A DNA stretch of 64,000 nucleotides from Pseudogracilibacillus sp037072025. GTDB taxonomy: Bacteria > Bacillota > Bacilli > Bacillales > Amphibacillaceae. Positions 8,469 to 17,535 of this stretch are shown here, one piece after another; within the stretch, counting starts at the first letter, position 1; each line of letters opens with the position of its first letter. The stretch is from assembly GCF_037072025.1 (NCBI RefSeq), contig NZ_JAXHDD010000018.1, positions 9,318 to 73,317 on the forward strand, in the 5' to 3' direction. The notes beneath the pieces were generated by a model, which searched no databases, was not told the origin of the DNA, and saw only the letters and a list, made by a program, of their open reading frames with translations. Made by a program: the position numbers and the translations under genes.

Positions 8469-9764
8469 ATGGAAAATTTAGTAAAGTTAAAAAAGTACGC
8501 TGTTTTACTCATGGTTGCTTTATTATTAATTGCCTGCAGTAGTAAAGATACACAAACAACGAAGGGCAAAGAAGATGTTGTTACCCTAACATTTGCAAAT
8601 TGGGTATCCGCCGAAGAAGCAACTGCAGAGGGAATAGAAAAAGTAATTGCTTCTTTTGAAGAAGAACATCCAAATGTAAAAATTGAGAACATGCCTATTC
8701 CATTTGATCAAATGAGACAACAATTATTAACAATGACATCCGGAGGTAATCCTCCTGATATTGCCATGTTAAACGGGCCATGGTCTCAAGAATTAGGTGC
8801 TCAAGGAGCATTATTAGATTTATCTTCACTTGCTCCTGATGAATACTTAGAAGACAACTGGGAGGGGGGACTAGAAGCCGGCGAATACGAAGATGCATTA
8901 TATGCAGTTCCTTTTTCGTTAACTCCACATGCCTTTTGGTATAACAAGAAATTAATGGAAGAGGCAGGATTGGATCCAGATAACCCACCTAAAACTTTAG
9001 AAGAACTTAACGATGCAATGGAAAAGATTAAACATGAATTAGGTTCCGAAGGTGTATACCCAATAGGTATTGATACTACTTTAATTGATTACGCTTTAGT
9101 GCAATTTTGGCCATGGTTATATGCACATGGTGCTGAGCCACTTTATAATAATGAGGTTAATTTCAATTCAGACGAAGTTAAAAATTCATTGGAATGGTTA
9201 AGGCAAGTTGTAGACAATGATTACACACCGGTTGGTCAACAAATTAAAGAGCTGAGAGAATTAACTGCTAAAGACAAAATGGTATTCAGAATTGATGGAC
9301 CATATTTAAAGGGGATTATAGAAAGCTTAAACCCAGATTATTCTGGAGATGCATTTTATGAAAACTTTGGGGTTACGACGATTCCAGTTGGTGTGAATGA
9401 CGAATCAAAAACATTGGCTGATATTCATCAATTAGGAATTTCTGCTGGAAGTAAGCATCAAGAACTAGCATGGGAGTTTATTGAATTTCTAGTCACTAGT
9501 GAAGTTTCAACAAACGAATATCAAATTCCTTCTGGAGTTATTCCTGCTCTGAAATCCACACAAAGCGAAATATCGGATCCTATTACTGAGGCTTATTATA
9601 ATGAAGTATTTGATACTATGGTTGGAGGTCCTTACGGTCCTGAGTATGGTCAAGCTCAACAAGTCATTATTGAGGCAATGCAAAAAGCAAGCCTTTCAGA
9701 AGATTCGATAGATGATATTGTGGATACAGCTAACAAATCTTTAGAAGAAATTTTGAACAATTAA
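8469..9764 (+). CDS. Sugar ABC transporter substrate-binding lipoprotein
   Basis: Extracellular solute-binding protein of family 1 (MalE/UgpB-like), 431 residues. It has a lipoprotein signal: basic start, hydrophobic core, lipobox LLIAC with the acylated Cys23. The FANWVSAEEATAEGIEKVIASF opening strand and helix and the GGNPPDIAMLNGPW segment are typical of the family. The open frame begins at 8418, but the ATG at 8469 is preferred because it follows a GGGGGAG ribosome site and directly begins the signal peptide. First gene of the rightward operon; feeds the two permeases that follow. Substrate inferred as galactose, a galactoside or galactonate from the downstream enzymes. Confidence 0.9.
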   Translation: MENLVKLKKYAVLLMVALLLIACSSKDTQTTKGKEDVVTLTFANWVSAEEATAEGIEKVIASFEEEHPNVKIENMPIPFDQMRQQLLTMTSGGNPPDIAMLNGPWSQELGAQGALLDLSSLAPDEYLEDNWEGGLEAGEYEDALYAVPFSLTPHAFWYNKKLMEEAGLDPDNPPKTLEELNDAMEKIKHELGSEGVYPIGIDTTLIDYALVQFWPWLYAHGAEPLYNNEVNFNSDEVKNSLEWLRQVVDNDYTPVGQQIKELRELTAKDKMVFRIDGPYLKGIIESLNPDYSGDAFYENFGVTTIPVGVNDESKTLADIHQLGISAGSKHQELAWEFIEFLVTSEVSTNEYQIPSGVIPALKSTQSEISDPITEAYYNEVFDTMVGGPYGPEYGQAQQVIIEAMQKASLSEDSIDDIVDTANKSLEEILNN

Positions 9765-9821
9765 TTATAAGGGGAGCTGCCTAATGGCAGCTCTGAATTA
9801 TTAGAGGGGAGGCAACGAAAC

Positions 9822-10763
9822 ATGAAGAATAATAGTTTATTGAATTTCATTTGGAATACTAAAACTTTTGGTGAGTATGCAAGTAAAAGGAGAAGAGGAG
9901 AAGCATTATTTGCAATTGCTTTGATTACTCCAGCCATCCTCCTTTTAGGATTAGTTATTTTTTATCCTTTAGTGCAAGCGCTATTACTTAGTTTTCAAAA
10001 AGCAAATTTAATTACTTTAAACCAATCTACTTTTATAGGTTTGGATAATTTTAAAAAGTTAATTTTTGATCCTGTATTTTGGATTTCTTTAAAAAACACC
10101 ATTGTCTTTGTAGGGTGTTCAGTCATTGTAGGGTTAATAGTTGGTACCTTGTTGGCTCTTCTATTAAACGAAAACATTCCGTTTAGAAACTTTTTTAGAG
10201 GACTAGCATTAATTCCTTGGGTAGTCCCTGGTGTAGTAGTTGGGTTATTAGCTTTGTATATGTTTAACTCACAAGTAGGAATTATTAACTGGGCATTAAA
10301 TTATCTAGGATTAACAAATGGTTTAATGGATTGGTTTGGTTCACAGAAAAATTCATTATGGGCTATCATCATTTCCAATACATGGAATCAAGTCCCTTTC
10401 TATATGTTAATGATTCTTGCCGGTTTACAAACTGTTCCTCAAGATCAGTACGAGGCAGCATCAATTGATGGTGCTTCATCATTTGAAAAGTTTTTCTTTG
10501 TAACCTTTCCTAACATTCGTGGAGTGCTATTAATTGTAACTTGTTTGATGGTTATTTGGAATTTTAATAATTTTGATTTAGTCTGGACGACCACACAAGG
10601 AGGACCTTTAAACAGCACTATGCTCCTGTCAGTTTATGTATATCGTAATGCGTTTGTGGGATTAGATGTAGGATATGCTGCTGCAATTGGTTTGGTTTGG
10701 TTAGTTTTACTACTTTTATTTTCAACGATTTACATAAGAGCCATGAGAGGTGATGAAAAATGA
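9822..10763 (+). CDS. Sugar ABC transporter permease, MalF type
   Basis: Inner-membrane permease of 313 residues with six predicted membrane segments, beginning after a charged N-terminus. The EAA loop that contacts the ATPase is visible as YEAASIDGASSFEKFFFVTFP near residues 205-225. It overlaps the next permease by four bases (ATGA), so the two are translationally coupled. No ATPase gene is in the operon. In Bacillus relatives such transporters share a multitask ATPase (MsmX type), which is the likely arrangement here too. Confidence 0.92.
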   Translation: MKNNSLLNFIWNTKTFGEYASKRRRGEALFAIALITPAILLLGLVIFYPLVQALLLSFQKANLITLNQSTFIGLDNFKKLIFDPVFWISLKNTIVFVGCSVIVGLIVGTLLALLLNENIPFRNFFRGLALIPWVVPGVVVGLLALYMFNSQVGIINWALNYLGLTNGLMDWFGSQKNSLWAIIISNTWNQVPFYMLMILAGLQTVPQDQYEAASIDGASSFEKFFFVTFPNIRGVLLIVTCLMVIWNFNNFDLVWTTTQGGPLNSTMLLSVYVYRNAFVGLDVGYAAAIGLVWLVLLLLFSTIYIRAMRGDEK

Positions 10764-11596
10764 ACAAAATAAAAAGGAAGAAAAAGTATTTACTCTTTGC
10801 TCTTTTAATAATAATGCTTCTTTTTATACTATTACCTATCTATTGGATGTTATCAACTTCCATTAAGCCTAATACGGAGTCTTTTAAAGTACCTCCAGAA
10901 ATTATCCCAACAACACCTACTCTGGAGAATTTCATCAATCAATTAAAAGATAGAACAGGATTTTTAACATACTTTGTAAACTCCATAATTGTCTCATTAG
11001 GTACTACTATACTAAGTATTATTACTGCAATATTAGCAGGATATGCAATTAGCAGATTACGATTCCCAGGAAAAGATAAATTATTTATTCTAATTCTTGT
11101 ATCTCAAATGTTTCCACAATCTTTAATGATTGTAGGTATTTATACGTTTTTTATGAAATTGAATTTATTAGATTCCTATTTGGGATTAATTTTAGCTTTT
11201 ACATCTTTTTCATTACCTTTTGCAATTTGGATGATGTCAGGTTTCTTTGAAACAATCCCATTTGAATTGGAAGAGGCCGCCATGATTGATGGGTCAAGTA
11301 GATTTAAAACGTTATGGAAAGTAATCCTTCCATTGACTAGCCCCGGTATTGTAGCAGTTGGAGTGTATTCCTTTTTAAATTCATGGAATAATTTACTATT
11401 CGCTTTAAGCCTTACAAGTAGTCAGGATATGAGGACCGTTCCGCCTGGTTTCTTACTTACGTATGTTGGAGAATTTCAATACTACTGGTCAGATGCGATG
11501 GCAGGTTCCATTATAATCACATTGCCGATGGTAGCAGTTTTTATACTATTACAACGATATTTAGTACAAGGAATGACTGCGGGTGCAGTTAAGTAA
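10760..11596 (+). CDS. Sugar ABC transporter permease, MalG type
   Basis: Second permease of the transporter, 278 residues, with an N-terminal membrane anchor followed by the LPIYWMLSTSIKPN segment typical of MalG-like proteins. The EAA loop is LEEAAMIDGSSRFKTLWKVILP near residues 170-190. Its start overlaps the MalF-type stop codon. It pairs with the preceding permease; an ATPase must be supplied from elsewhere. Confidence 0.92.
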   Translation: MNKIKRKKKYLLFALLIIMLLFILLPIYWMLSTSIKPNTESFKVPPEIIPTTPTLENFINQLKDRTGFLTYFVNSIIVSLGTTILSIITAILAGYAISRLRFPGKDKLFILILVSQMFPQSLMIVGIYTFFMKLNLLDSYLGLILAFTSFSLPFAIWMMSGFFETIPFELEEAAMIDGSSRFKTLWKVILPLTSPGIVAVGVYSFLNSWNNLLFALSLTSSQDMRTVPPGFLLTYVGEFQYYWSDAMAGSIIITLPMVAVFILLQRYLVQGMTAGAVK

Positions 11597-11625
11597 ATAA
11601 TACTCAATAAAGGAAGGAATCTTAT

Positions 11626-12408
11626 ATGATATTGGATAATTTTGTTTCAATTATAACTGGAGCAAGTCGAGGAATTGGGAAAGGGATTGCGAAAGAATTT
11701 GCAAAAAATGGAGCTACTGTGATTATTACAGACGTGGATATCGATGAAGGAAAACGGGTAGAAAGAGAAATTAGTGAAAAAGGCGGTAACTCTTATTTTA
11801 TTAAAACTGATGTAACTTCCGATAGTGACATAAAAAACATGGTTGAAGAAGTAATGGATCAATATGGGAAAATAGACACTCTAATAAATAATGCAGGTAT
11901 AACTGTCTTTAAACCTTTGATTGAAACTAGTCTAGATGATTGGAACCAAGTAATAAACACTGATTTAAGAGGTGTGTTTTTATGTAGTAAATATGTTGCA
12001 GAAAAAATGGTCGAAAAGCAATCTGGATCAATCATTAATATTTCATCAAACCATGCGATTGCAACTTTACCAGATTCAGAGATATATGCCGCAGCAAAGG
12101 CCGGTGTAATTGGATTCAGTAAAAGTATGGCTTTAAGTTTAGGAGAGAAAGGGATTCGTGTCAATACTATTTGTCCTGGTTTTACCGATACCACTCATTA
12201 TCAAACATGGCTAAACCAATATAAGGATCCTGCAAAAGTAGAACAAGAAGTAATTGGATTACACGCTACTAAACGAATAAATAATGCGAGTGATGTTGCA
12301 AAGTTATGCATTTATCTTGCTTCAGAACACTCTATCCAGGTAACAGGTGCAGATATCGTTATTGATGGGGGTGTCAGTTCGAGACTATACAACTCTAAAA
12401 TATGCTGA
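11626..12408 (+). CDS. SDR-family oxidoreductase, probable sugar 1-dehydrogenase
   Basis: Classical short-chain dehydrogenase of 260 residues. It has the cofactor motif TGASRGIGKG at 11-20, NNAG at 88-91, the catalytic Ser at 140-141, and Tyr154 with Lys158 in YAAAK. An acidic residue (Asp36 region, ITDVD) after the second strand favours NAD(H). Placed between the transporter and the keto-deoxy-sugar kinase, and with an SMP-30 lactonase in the same operon, it is best read as the dehydrogenase that oxidises galactose to galactonolactone. The family alone would also allow a keto-acid reductase. AAGGAAGG precedes the ATG. Confidence 0.82.
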   Translation: MILDNFVSIITGASRGIGKGIAKEFAKNGATVIITDVDIDEGKRVEREISEKGGNSYFIKTDVTSDSDIKNMVEEVMDQYGKIDTLINNAGITVFKPLIETSLDDWNQVINTDLRGVFLCSKYVAEKMVEKQSGSIINISSNHAIATLPDSEIYAAAKAGVIGFSKSMALSLGEKGIRVNTICPGFTDTTHYQTWLNQYKDPAKVEQEVIGLHATKRINNASDVAKLCIYLASEHSIQVTGADIVIDGGVSSRLYNSKIC

Positions 12409-12445
12409 CTTTAGTTTAATTCAATAGAGATAAGGATGATATCAT

Positions 12446-13396
12446 ATGGATGTAATAACGTTAGGAGAATCAATGGTACTGTTTACTCCTGACTCAATGG
12501 GGTTAATGCGACATTCTTCCAGCTTTACAAGAAAAGTAGCTGGCGCTGAATCTAATGTTGCAATTGGGCTATCTAGATTAGGACATCAGGTAGGTTGGAT
12601 TAGCAAGGTAGGAAAAGATGAATTTGGAAAAACCATTCTATCTTTTATTAGAGGAGAAGGTGTTGATACAAGTCATGTTATAGAAGATGAAACTAGACCG
12701 ACTGGAGTCTTTTTTAAAGAATTAACCAGTGCTCATAATGTGCAAATATATTATTACCGTAACCATTCTGCAGCAAGTTATATGAAGCCAGAGGAACTTA
12801 ATGAGGAATATATAGGGAACTCCAAGTTTTTACACATAACGGGTATTACACCTGCCTTAAGTACTGATTGTTATTCTACTGTCATGACAGCAATAGAAAT
12901 CGCCAAGAGTCGCGGGGTAAAAGTATCTTTTGACCCCAATATAAGAAAAAAGCTATGGTCGGATAAAAAAGCAAAAGAAACTTTATTAGAAATTGCTTGT
13001 AAGTCAGATATTGTCATGCCTAGTGTTTCAGAGGCACAGTTTTTACTTGAAACCAATGATATACAAAAACAAGGTGATTCATTGCTTAATAAAGGTCCTT
13101 CTATTGTTATTATTAAAAATAGTTCGAAAGGAACTTACTATTTCACTAATACGGAAAAAGGATTTACCCAAAATTTCTCTGTTGAGGAAGTTGATCCGGT
13201 TGGAGCCGGAGATGCTTTTGCAGCAGGATTTCTTTCAGGATTGTTGAATAAATTTTCAATTAAAAAAGCTGTTGAAAGAGGTAACGCAATGGGTGCCTTG
13301 GCTGTAACTGTTTCAGGCGATGTGGAGGGATTACCTGAGGAAGAACAATTGAACTATTTTATAAGTAATTCCAATAAAGATGATATCATTCGATAA
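12446..13396 (+). CDS. kdgK: PfkB-family 2-keto-3-deoxy-sugar-acid kinase
   Basis: Ribokinase-fold kinase, 316 residues, which phosphorylates 2-keto-3-deoxygluconate or -galactonate at C6. Typical features: the opening GESMVLFTPD, AGAESNVAIGLSRLG near residue 32, DPNIRKKLW (a signature of KDG kinases) near 158, and the anion-hole/catalytic-base motif DPVGAGDAFAAGF near 251. It sits directly upstream of the KDPG/KDPGal aldolase (12-base gap), so the two steps are coupled. Whether the substrate is the gluco or galacto epimer follows from dgoD, hence KDGal is expected. Confidence 0.88.
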   Translation: MDVITLGESMVLFTPDSMGLMRHSSSFTRKVAGAESNVAIGLSRLGHQVGWISKVGKDEFGKTILSFIRGEGVDTSHVIEDETRPTGVFFKELTSAHNVQIYYYRNHSAASYMKPEELNEEYIGNSKFLHITGITPALSTDCYSTVMTAIEIAKSRGVKVSFDPNIRKKLWSDKKAKETLLEIACKSDIVMPSVSEAQFLLETNDIQKQGDSLLNKGPSIVIIKNSSKGTYYFTNTEKGFTQNFSVEEVDPVGAGDAFAAGFLSGLLNKFSIKKAVERGNAMGALAVTVSGDVEGLPEEEQLNYFISNSNKDDIIR

Positions 13397-13408
13397 GGAG
13401 AATGTAAT

Positions 13409-14062
13409 ATGGGAGTAATACAAGCTTTAAACGAATCAGGAGTTGTTGCCATTATTCGAGGATTGCAGCCTAATTATATATATAGTGTGGTAGAAGCTTT
13501 AAAAAAAGGTGGTGTTAGAGCCATTGAAGTCACAGTCGACACGCCAAATGTCTGTGAAGTAGTTGAAAAACTAAGATCGTTACATACAAATGATTTATCT
13601 ATTGGTGCTGGCACAGTATTGAATTCTAGAATGGCGGAGGAGGTTATTGAAGCTGGTGCACAATTTATTTTATCTCCGAATGTAAATAAAAAGGTGATAG
13701 AAACTACTAAACAACATGATATAATATCTATCCCTGGTGCATTTACACCATCGGAAATAGTTGAAGCTCATCAATATGGCGCAGATGTTATTAAGCTCTT
13801 CCCAGCTCATATATTAGGTACTAAGTTCATCAAATCGATTCGCGACCCACTGCCAAATATTCCACTTTTACCTACTGGGGGGATTAATAGTGTGAATGCA
13901 ACAGAATTTATAAACCTCGGCGTATTAGGTGTCGGCGTTGGAGGTTCGCTTGTATTTAAGCAAAGGACATACGGTACAGACGATTTATTAAGGATACAAG
14001 AAAATGCTTCTTCTATTGTTACTAATATAAAGGAAGCTAGAAAGGAACATAAAAATGAGTGA
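13409..14062 (+). CDS. KDPG/KDPGal aldolase
   Basis: Class I aldolase of 217 residues that splits 2-keto-3-deoxy-6-phospho-gluconate or -galactonate into pyruvate and glyceraldehyde 3-phosphate. The Schiff-base lysine is Lys129 in VIKLFPA; the catalytic Glu40 (AIEVT) and phosphate/pyruvate contact Arg17 (AIIRG) are in place, as are GAGTV and the LLPTGGI phosphate loop. The last bases overlap the start of the SMP-30 lactonase gene. With DgoD present, the role is that of DgoA (galacto form), though these enzymes often accept both epimers. Confidence 0.9.
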   Translation: MGVIQALNESGVVAIIRGLQPNYIYSVVEALKKGGVRAIEVTVDTPNVCEVVEKLRSLHTNDLSIGAGTVLNSRMAEEVIEAGAQFILSPNVNKKVIETTKQHDIISIPGAFTPSEIVEAHQYGADVIKLFPAHILGTKFIKSIRDPLPNIPLLPTGGINSVNATEFINLGVLGVGVGGSLVFKQRTYGTDDLLRIQENASSIVTNIKEARKEHKNE

Positions 14063-14933
14063 AGTAACGGAGGTTGTTCAGGAAAAAGCACTATTAGGAG
14101 AAGGTCCCTGTTGGGATGAAATAAACCAATATTTGTTATGGACAGATATATTGGCGAAAAAAATTCATATTTATCATCCTGAAACGAATAAAAACAGAAG
14201 TTTTGAAATCGGACAATATGTTGGTGCTATTTCAGTTTGTAGTAACGGCGATTTGTTGCTAGCAACGGAAAAAGGATTTCAATTTTTCCAAATTAACACA
14301 AGAAAATTAACTCCTATCCATGATCCCGAAAAAAATATTTCTACAAACAGATTTAATGATGGTAAGTGTGATCCAAGAGGGAGATTTTGGGCTGGAACTA
14401 TGGGAATGAATCCGATTCAACCAACAGGTAGTTTATATCGATTAGATAACGATTTTACTGTTAATAAAATGATCGACAATGTTACTATCTCGAATGGAAT
14501 AGCATGGGATGAATCAAGGGAAAAAATGTACTTTATTGATACGCCAACAAAAAAGATTACAAGTTTCGATTTTGATATAAATACTGGTGATATAAGTGGT
14601 AAGAAAGATATCATAAACTTTCCTTCAAAGTTTGGAGATCCCGATGGAATGACAATTGATAAAGAAGGTATGCTGTGGATTGCTGGTTGGGGAGCAGGGA
14701 AAGTTACAAGATGGAACCCTAAAGATGGATCACTTCTTGCGGAAATTAATGTTCCCGCAAAATATGTTACTTCTTGTACCTTCGGAGGAAAGAATCTAGA
14801 TATTCTCTATATCACTACTGCACGAATTGGAATGAGTGAAGAGGAACTGAATAATCAACCGCTTGCGGGGAGTATATTCAGTATAAAGACAAATACAAAA
14901 GGATTGCCTTCACATAAATTTAAAATCAAATAA
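14055..14933 (+). CDS. SMP-30/gluconolactonase-type lactonase
   Basis: Six-bladed beta-propeller lactonase of 292 residues. The divalent-metal ligands of the family are visible: Glu in LGEGPCWDE near residue 16, Asn in ISNGIAWDES near 147, and Asp in FGDPDGMTID near 197. It hydrolyses aldonolactones; in this operon the substrate should be the galactonolactone made by the SDR enzyme, giving galactonate for DgoD. The gene starts 8 bases before the aldolase stop, so the two are translationally coupled. Confidence 0.88.
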   Translation: MSEVTEVVQEKALLGEGPCWDEINQYLLWTDILAKKIHIYHPETNKNRSFEIGQYVGAISVCSNGDLLLATEKGFQFFQINTRKLTPIHDPEKNISTNRFNDGKCDPRGRFWAGTMGMNPIQPTGSLYRLDNDFTVNKMIDNVTISNGIAWDESREKMYFIDTPTKKITSFDFDINTGDISGKKDIINFPSKFGDPDGMTIDKEGMLWIAGWGAGKVTRWNPKDGSLLAEINVPAKYVTSCTFGGKNLDILYITTARIGMSEEELNNQPLAGSIFSIKTNTKGLPSHKFKIK

Positions 14934-14990
14934 ATGCATCATTTTTAAATTAGATTTATCCATTAAAGTCTATAGGAAAGGAGTTAACCA

Positions 14991-15788
14991 TTGACTTATA
15001 CTGCATACCGTACAAAAGAAAAAATTGTAGTTGACGGAAAATTAAACGAAAAGGCATGGGCTTTAGCTCCTAAATCCCCTCGCTTTGTTGATATCATCAA
15101 CGGAGAGCCCGCATTATACGATACGAAAGTAGCTGTATTATGGGATGATGAATATTTATACGTTGGTTATTGGGTAGAAGAACCTTATGTATTAGCTACT
15201 TTAAAAAAACGAGATGAATTGCTATTCAATGAAAACAATGTCGAGCTATTTATTGATGGTGGCAACACGTATTATGAATTTGAAATTAATGCTTTAAACA
15301 CTATATATGAAATATTTTTCATTTGGAAAGATGCCTACAAACAAGGTGGAAAATTTGATGTACCAGAATTTAATGTGCATGAAAGAGATGCATATACATT
15401 TGGCGGAAACCATGACCGTATTTCTAAACATTTCTGGGACGGTACGCATCCAAGAGGATTAAGATGGGCATTTAGAGACTGGGACTTCCCAGGTTTAAAA
15501 ACGGCAGTCCATATAGATGGAAAAGTAAACGATAATACACATATTGATAAAGGATGGACAGTCGAATTAGCATTCCCCTGGGAAGGTATGAAGTGGTTAG
15601 CAAATGGACGTTCCTTACCTCCACAAGAAGGAGACGAATGGAAATTCCAATTTGCACGATACGAAAAATTAATTTCATTAGAGAAAAATGTTGGATGGGC
15701 TTGGGATCCAACTGGTTCCGATGATAACCATAAGCCGGAAAAATTTACGCCCGTGACATTCTCTAAAAAATTTGTTGAAGAACTTTAA
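14991..15788 (+). CDS. CBM9-like sugar-binding protein without signal peptide
   Basis: Protein of 265 residues with the fold signature of family 9 carbohydrate-binding modules: IVVDGKLNEKAWALAP near the start, VAVLWDDEYLYVGYWVEE near 45-62, ENNVELFID near 85, and the C-terminal GWTVELAFPWEGM and EWKFQFARYE segments. No signal peptide, membrane segment or other catalytic domain is attached, so a single stand-alone module appears to stay in the cytoplasm. The TTG start follows AAAGGAG by 7 bases. It is the last gene of the galactonate operon, before a large palindrome. Role unknown; sugar sensing, storage or an undescribed enzymatic step are possible. Confidence 0.78.
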   Translation: MTYTAYRTKEKIVVDGKLNEKAWALAPKSPRFVDIINGEPALYDTKVAVLWDDEYLYVGYWVEEPYVLATLKKRDELLFNENNVELFIDGGNTYYEFEINALNTIYEIFFIWKDAYKQGGKFDVPEFNVHERDAYTFGGNHDRISKHFWDGTHPRGLRWAFRDWDFPGLKTAVHIDGKVNDNTHIDKGWTVELAFPWEGMKWLANGRSLPPQEGDEWKFQFARYEKLISLEKNVGWAWDPTGSDDNHKPEKFTPVTFSKKFVEEL

Positions 15789-15800
15789 TACTACCGTTTA

Positions 15801-15842
15801 AAACCCTGAATTGGCAGTTACGTAACTGCCAATTCAGGGTTT
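15801..15842. terminator. 42-bp perfect palindrome ending the operon
   Basis: Bases 15801-15821 are the exact reverse complement of 15822-15842. It lies 13 bases after the stop of the CBM9-like gene. A perfect hairpin of 21 base pairs followed by a moderately T-rich stretch should act as a terminator. Confidence 0.8.
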
Positions 15843-16337
15843 GTTATTAAAATTTTAACTGTTTCTTTTATTTTTACCATCACTGCATCTTTCAAATCAG
15901 CTTGGGCTTGCTATGACATGTTTTTAGTTTTACTTAATCTTCGTAATTGATTTTCGCAAGAATTAAGTCATCTAAATGTTTACAATTCCATAAAACATTA
16001 TGGAACCCTTTTTCGCCGCCATGTAAATGGTGGAAACCTCAATTTTGATCTAATCTATATTCGAAGTTTTTAATTTGAACCGACGCGTTCTTAATTCTTC
16101 CTGCAACCCTTCCGATTATTGCCCTTAAATAAAATGGGGTTGTTTTATAATTGTTGTAGTCTTGATAACGCAATACAATGTTTCCTTTAACCAAATCTAT
16201 CTGGTACCAAAATTTTCGTAATGATACCTCCAAAGTTTAAAAAACTGACACTCCTAGAATGACTAGTTAATGTGAATCATGCCATTTATTATTGATTTTT
16301 TCCTTTTTTATTTTCAACATCGTTTATCTGCTCACTT
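15843..16337. other. Gap with an unrecognised short minus-strand frame
   Basis: No recognisable gene. A 64-codon open frame at 16039-16233 (minus) lacks a good ribosome site and resembles nothing I recognise. The region separates the galactonate locus from the ECF operon and is probably decayed DNA. Confidence 0.35.
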
Positions 16338-16679
16338 TTATAATGTATGAATAAATCGTTTAAATGCTGTTACCCCATTTTGATCTTGTTTAAATACTCC
16401 AGCATCTTCTAAAATACGTATAAATTTGTTGCCCAGCTCTTGTTCAATGAAATGATTTACATCCTTTTTCATCTCATATTTTCCCTTTAATTCTTCTGCC
16501 CACTTTTTATGATAAGAAGTTACATTACTTTGTTCATCTAATACATATTTTTTTATTTCTTCCAGTTCATCTTTTAATTTAGCTGGCCTCTTGTATAGAA
16601 AATCATGCCCGCAAAGGCCATATAATTCAGATTCAAAGAATACGTAAAAAATTAATTTATTAATGTCTAAAATAATGCC
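16338..16679 (-). pseudogene. 5'-truncated gene fragment, unknown
   Basis: An open stretch of about 113 codons ends at TAA 16338-16340 but is preceded by an in-frame TAG and has no usable start codon. The translated composition is protein-like: it contains FFESELYGLCGHDFLYKRPA, then a charged helix with KLKDELEEIKKYVLDEQ, and ends FKRFIHTL. I do not recognise the family. It looks like the C-terminal remnant of a real gene. Confidence 0.5.
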
Positions 16680-16718
16680 CTAGATGCATTACTTTGTGGA
16701 CCTTGTTAATTGAATTAA

Positions 16719-17531
16719 TTAATTGGATTCTATTTTTTTCTTTGATTCTTTTGCACGTCTCACTTCATCCATAAATATTTTGGCGCGCTCAGGATAAATT
16801 GGATTTTTCATATCACCATTTTTAATCCACGTAGCAACACATACGCCATCATAATATTGTAAAAGGTCATATACATTATCACCTGTTGCCCCGCCCCCTA
16901 AAAAGATCGGCGTATTTTTTACTTTTGTTTTAGCCTTTTTCACTAATTCAATACTTTCAGCGGGACTTTTTCCAGCTATAAACAAACCATCAGCAAATGC
17001 CTCATGTACCGATTCCCAAGCTGCATCTTCTATTGGTTTTCTTCCTAACGGTACTCCATGGACTTCATAAACATCCGCATATATGGGAACCTCGCTCTTA
17101 ATTCTTTTTCTAAGTTCATTTATTTCTACACATTGTGCTTGTAGTAGACCTGCACTTGTAACCTCTACACCGGTAAAAAGATGTTCTACCCTTACAAAAT
17201 CAGCGCCTATCGCATCCGCAACTGATAAACCTGCAACACCATCCCAGTTCACTAAAATACCTAAAATTTGATCTGGATAATTTCTTTTTATTGCATCACC
17301 TATTTTCGTCATGTAAGCAATAGCTTCGGGTGATGCAAATTGTTTAATAGGCATATCATTCATGTTTTGCAAGACTATTCCATCAAAACCATTTTTTAGT
17401 ACCATTTCTGTTTCTCTTAATGATTGATCAATTATTTCCTCGATCTTTCGATCAGTATGTCTATAGCTTCCGGGTAGTGGATCGGGTTGAACCATAGACA
17501 GAGCTATACAATTAGATTTTTTCATATCCAA
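16719..17531 (-). CDS. BtpA/SgcQ-family protein
   Basis: TIM-barrel protein of 270 residues in the BtpA family, named after a cyanobacterial photosystem I biogenesis factor. Most bacterial members (such as SgcQ) lie in sugar or nucleoside operons and have no proven reaction. Family signs: the VQPDPLPGSYRH opening, the NGFDGIVLQNMNDMP strand, the RVEHLFTGVEVTSAGLLQAQ stretch, and IFLGGGATGDNVYDLL phosphate-binding-like loop. The TTG at 17531 follows GGGAG by 9 bases; the ATG at 17525 is an alternative. Last gene of the ECF operon, 4 bases after the eIF2B-like gene. Confidence 0.82.
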   Translation of the reverse strand: MDMKKSNCIALSMVQPDPLPGSYRHTDRKIEEIIDQSLRETEMVLKNGFDGIVLQNMNDMPIKQFASPEAIAYMTKIGDAIKRNYPDQILGILVNWDGVAGLSVADAIGADFVRVEHLFTGVEVTSAGLLQAQCVEINELRKRIKSEVPIYADVYEVHGVPLGRKPIEDAAWESVHEAFADGLFIAGKSPAESIELVKKAKTKVKNTPIFLGGGATGDNVYDLLQYYDGVCVATWIKNGDMKNPIYPERAKIFMDEVRRAKESKKKIESN

Positions 17532-17535
17532 TCTA

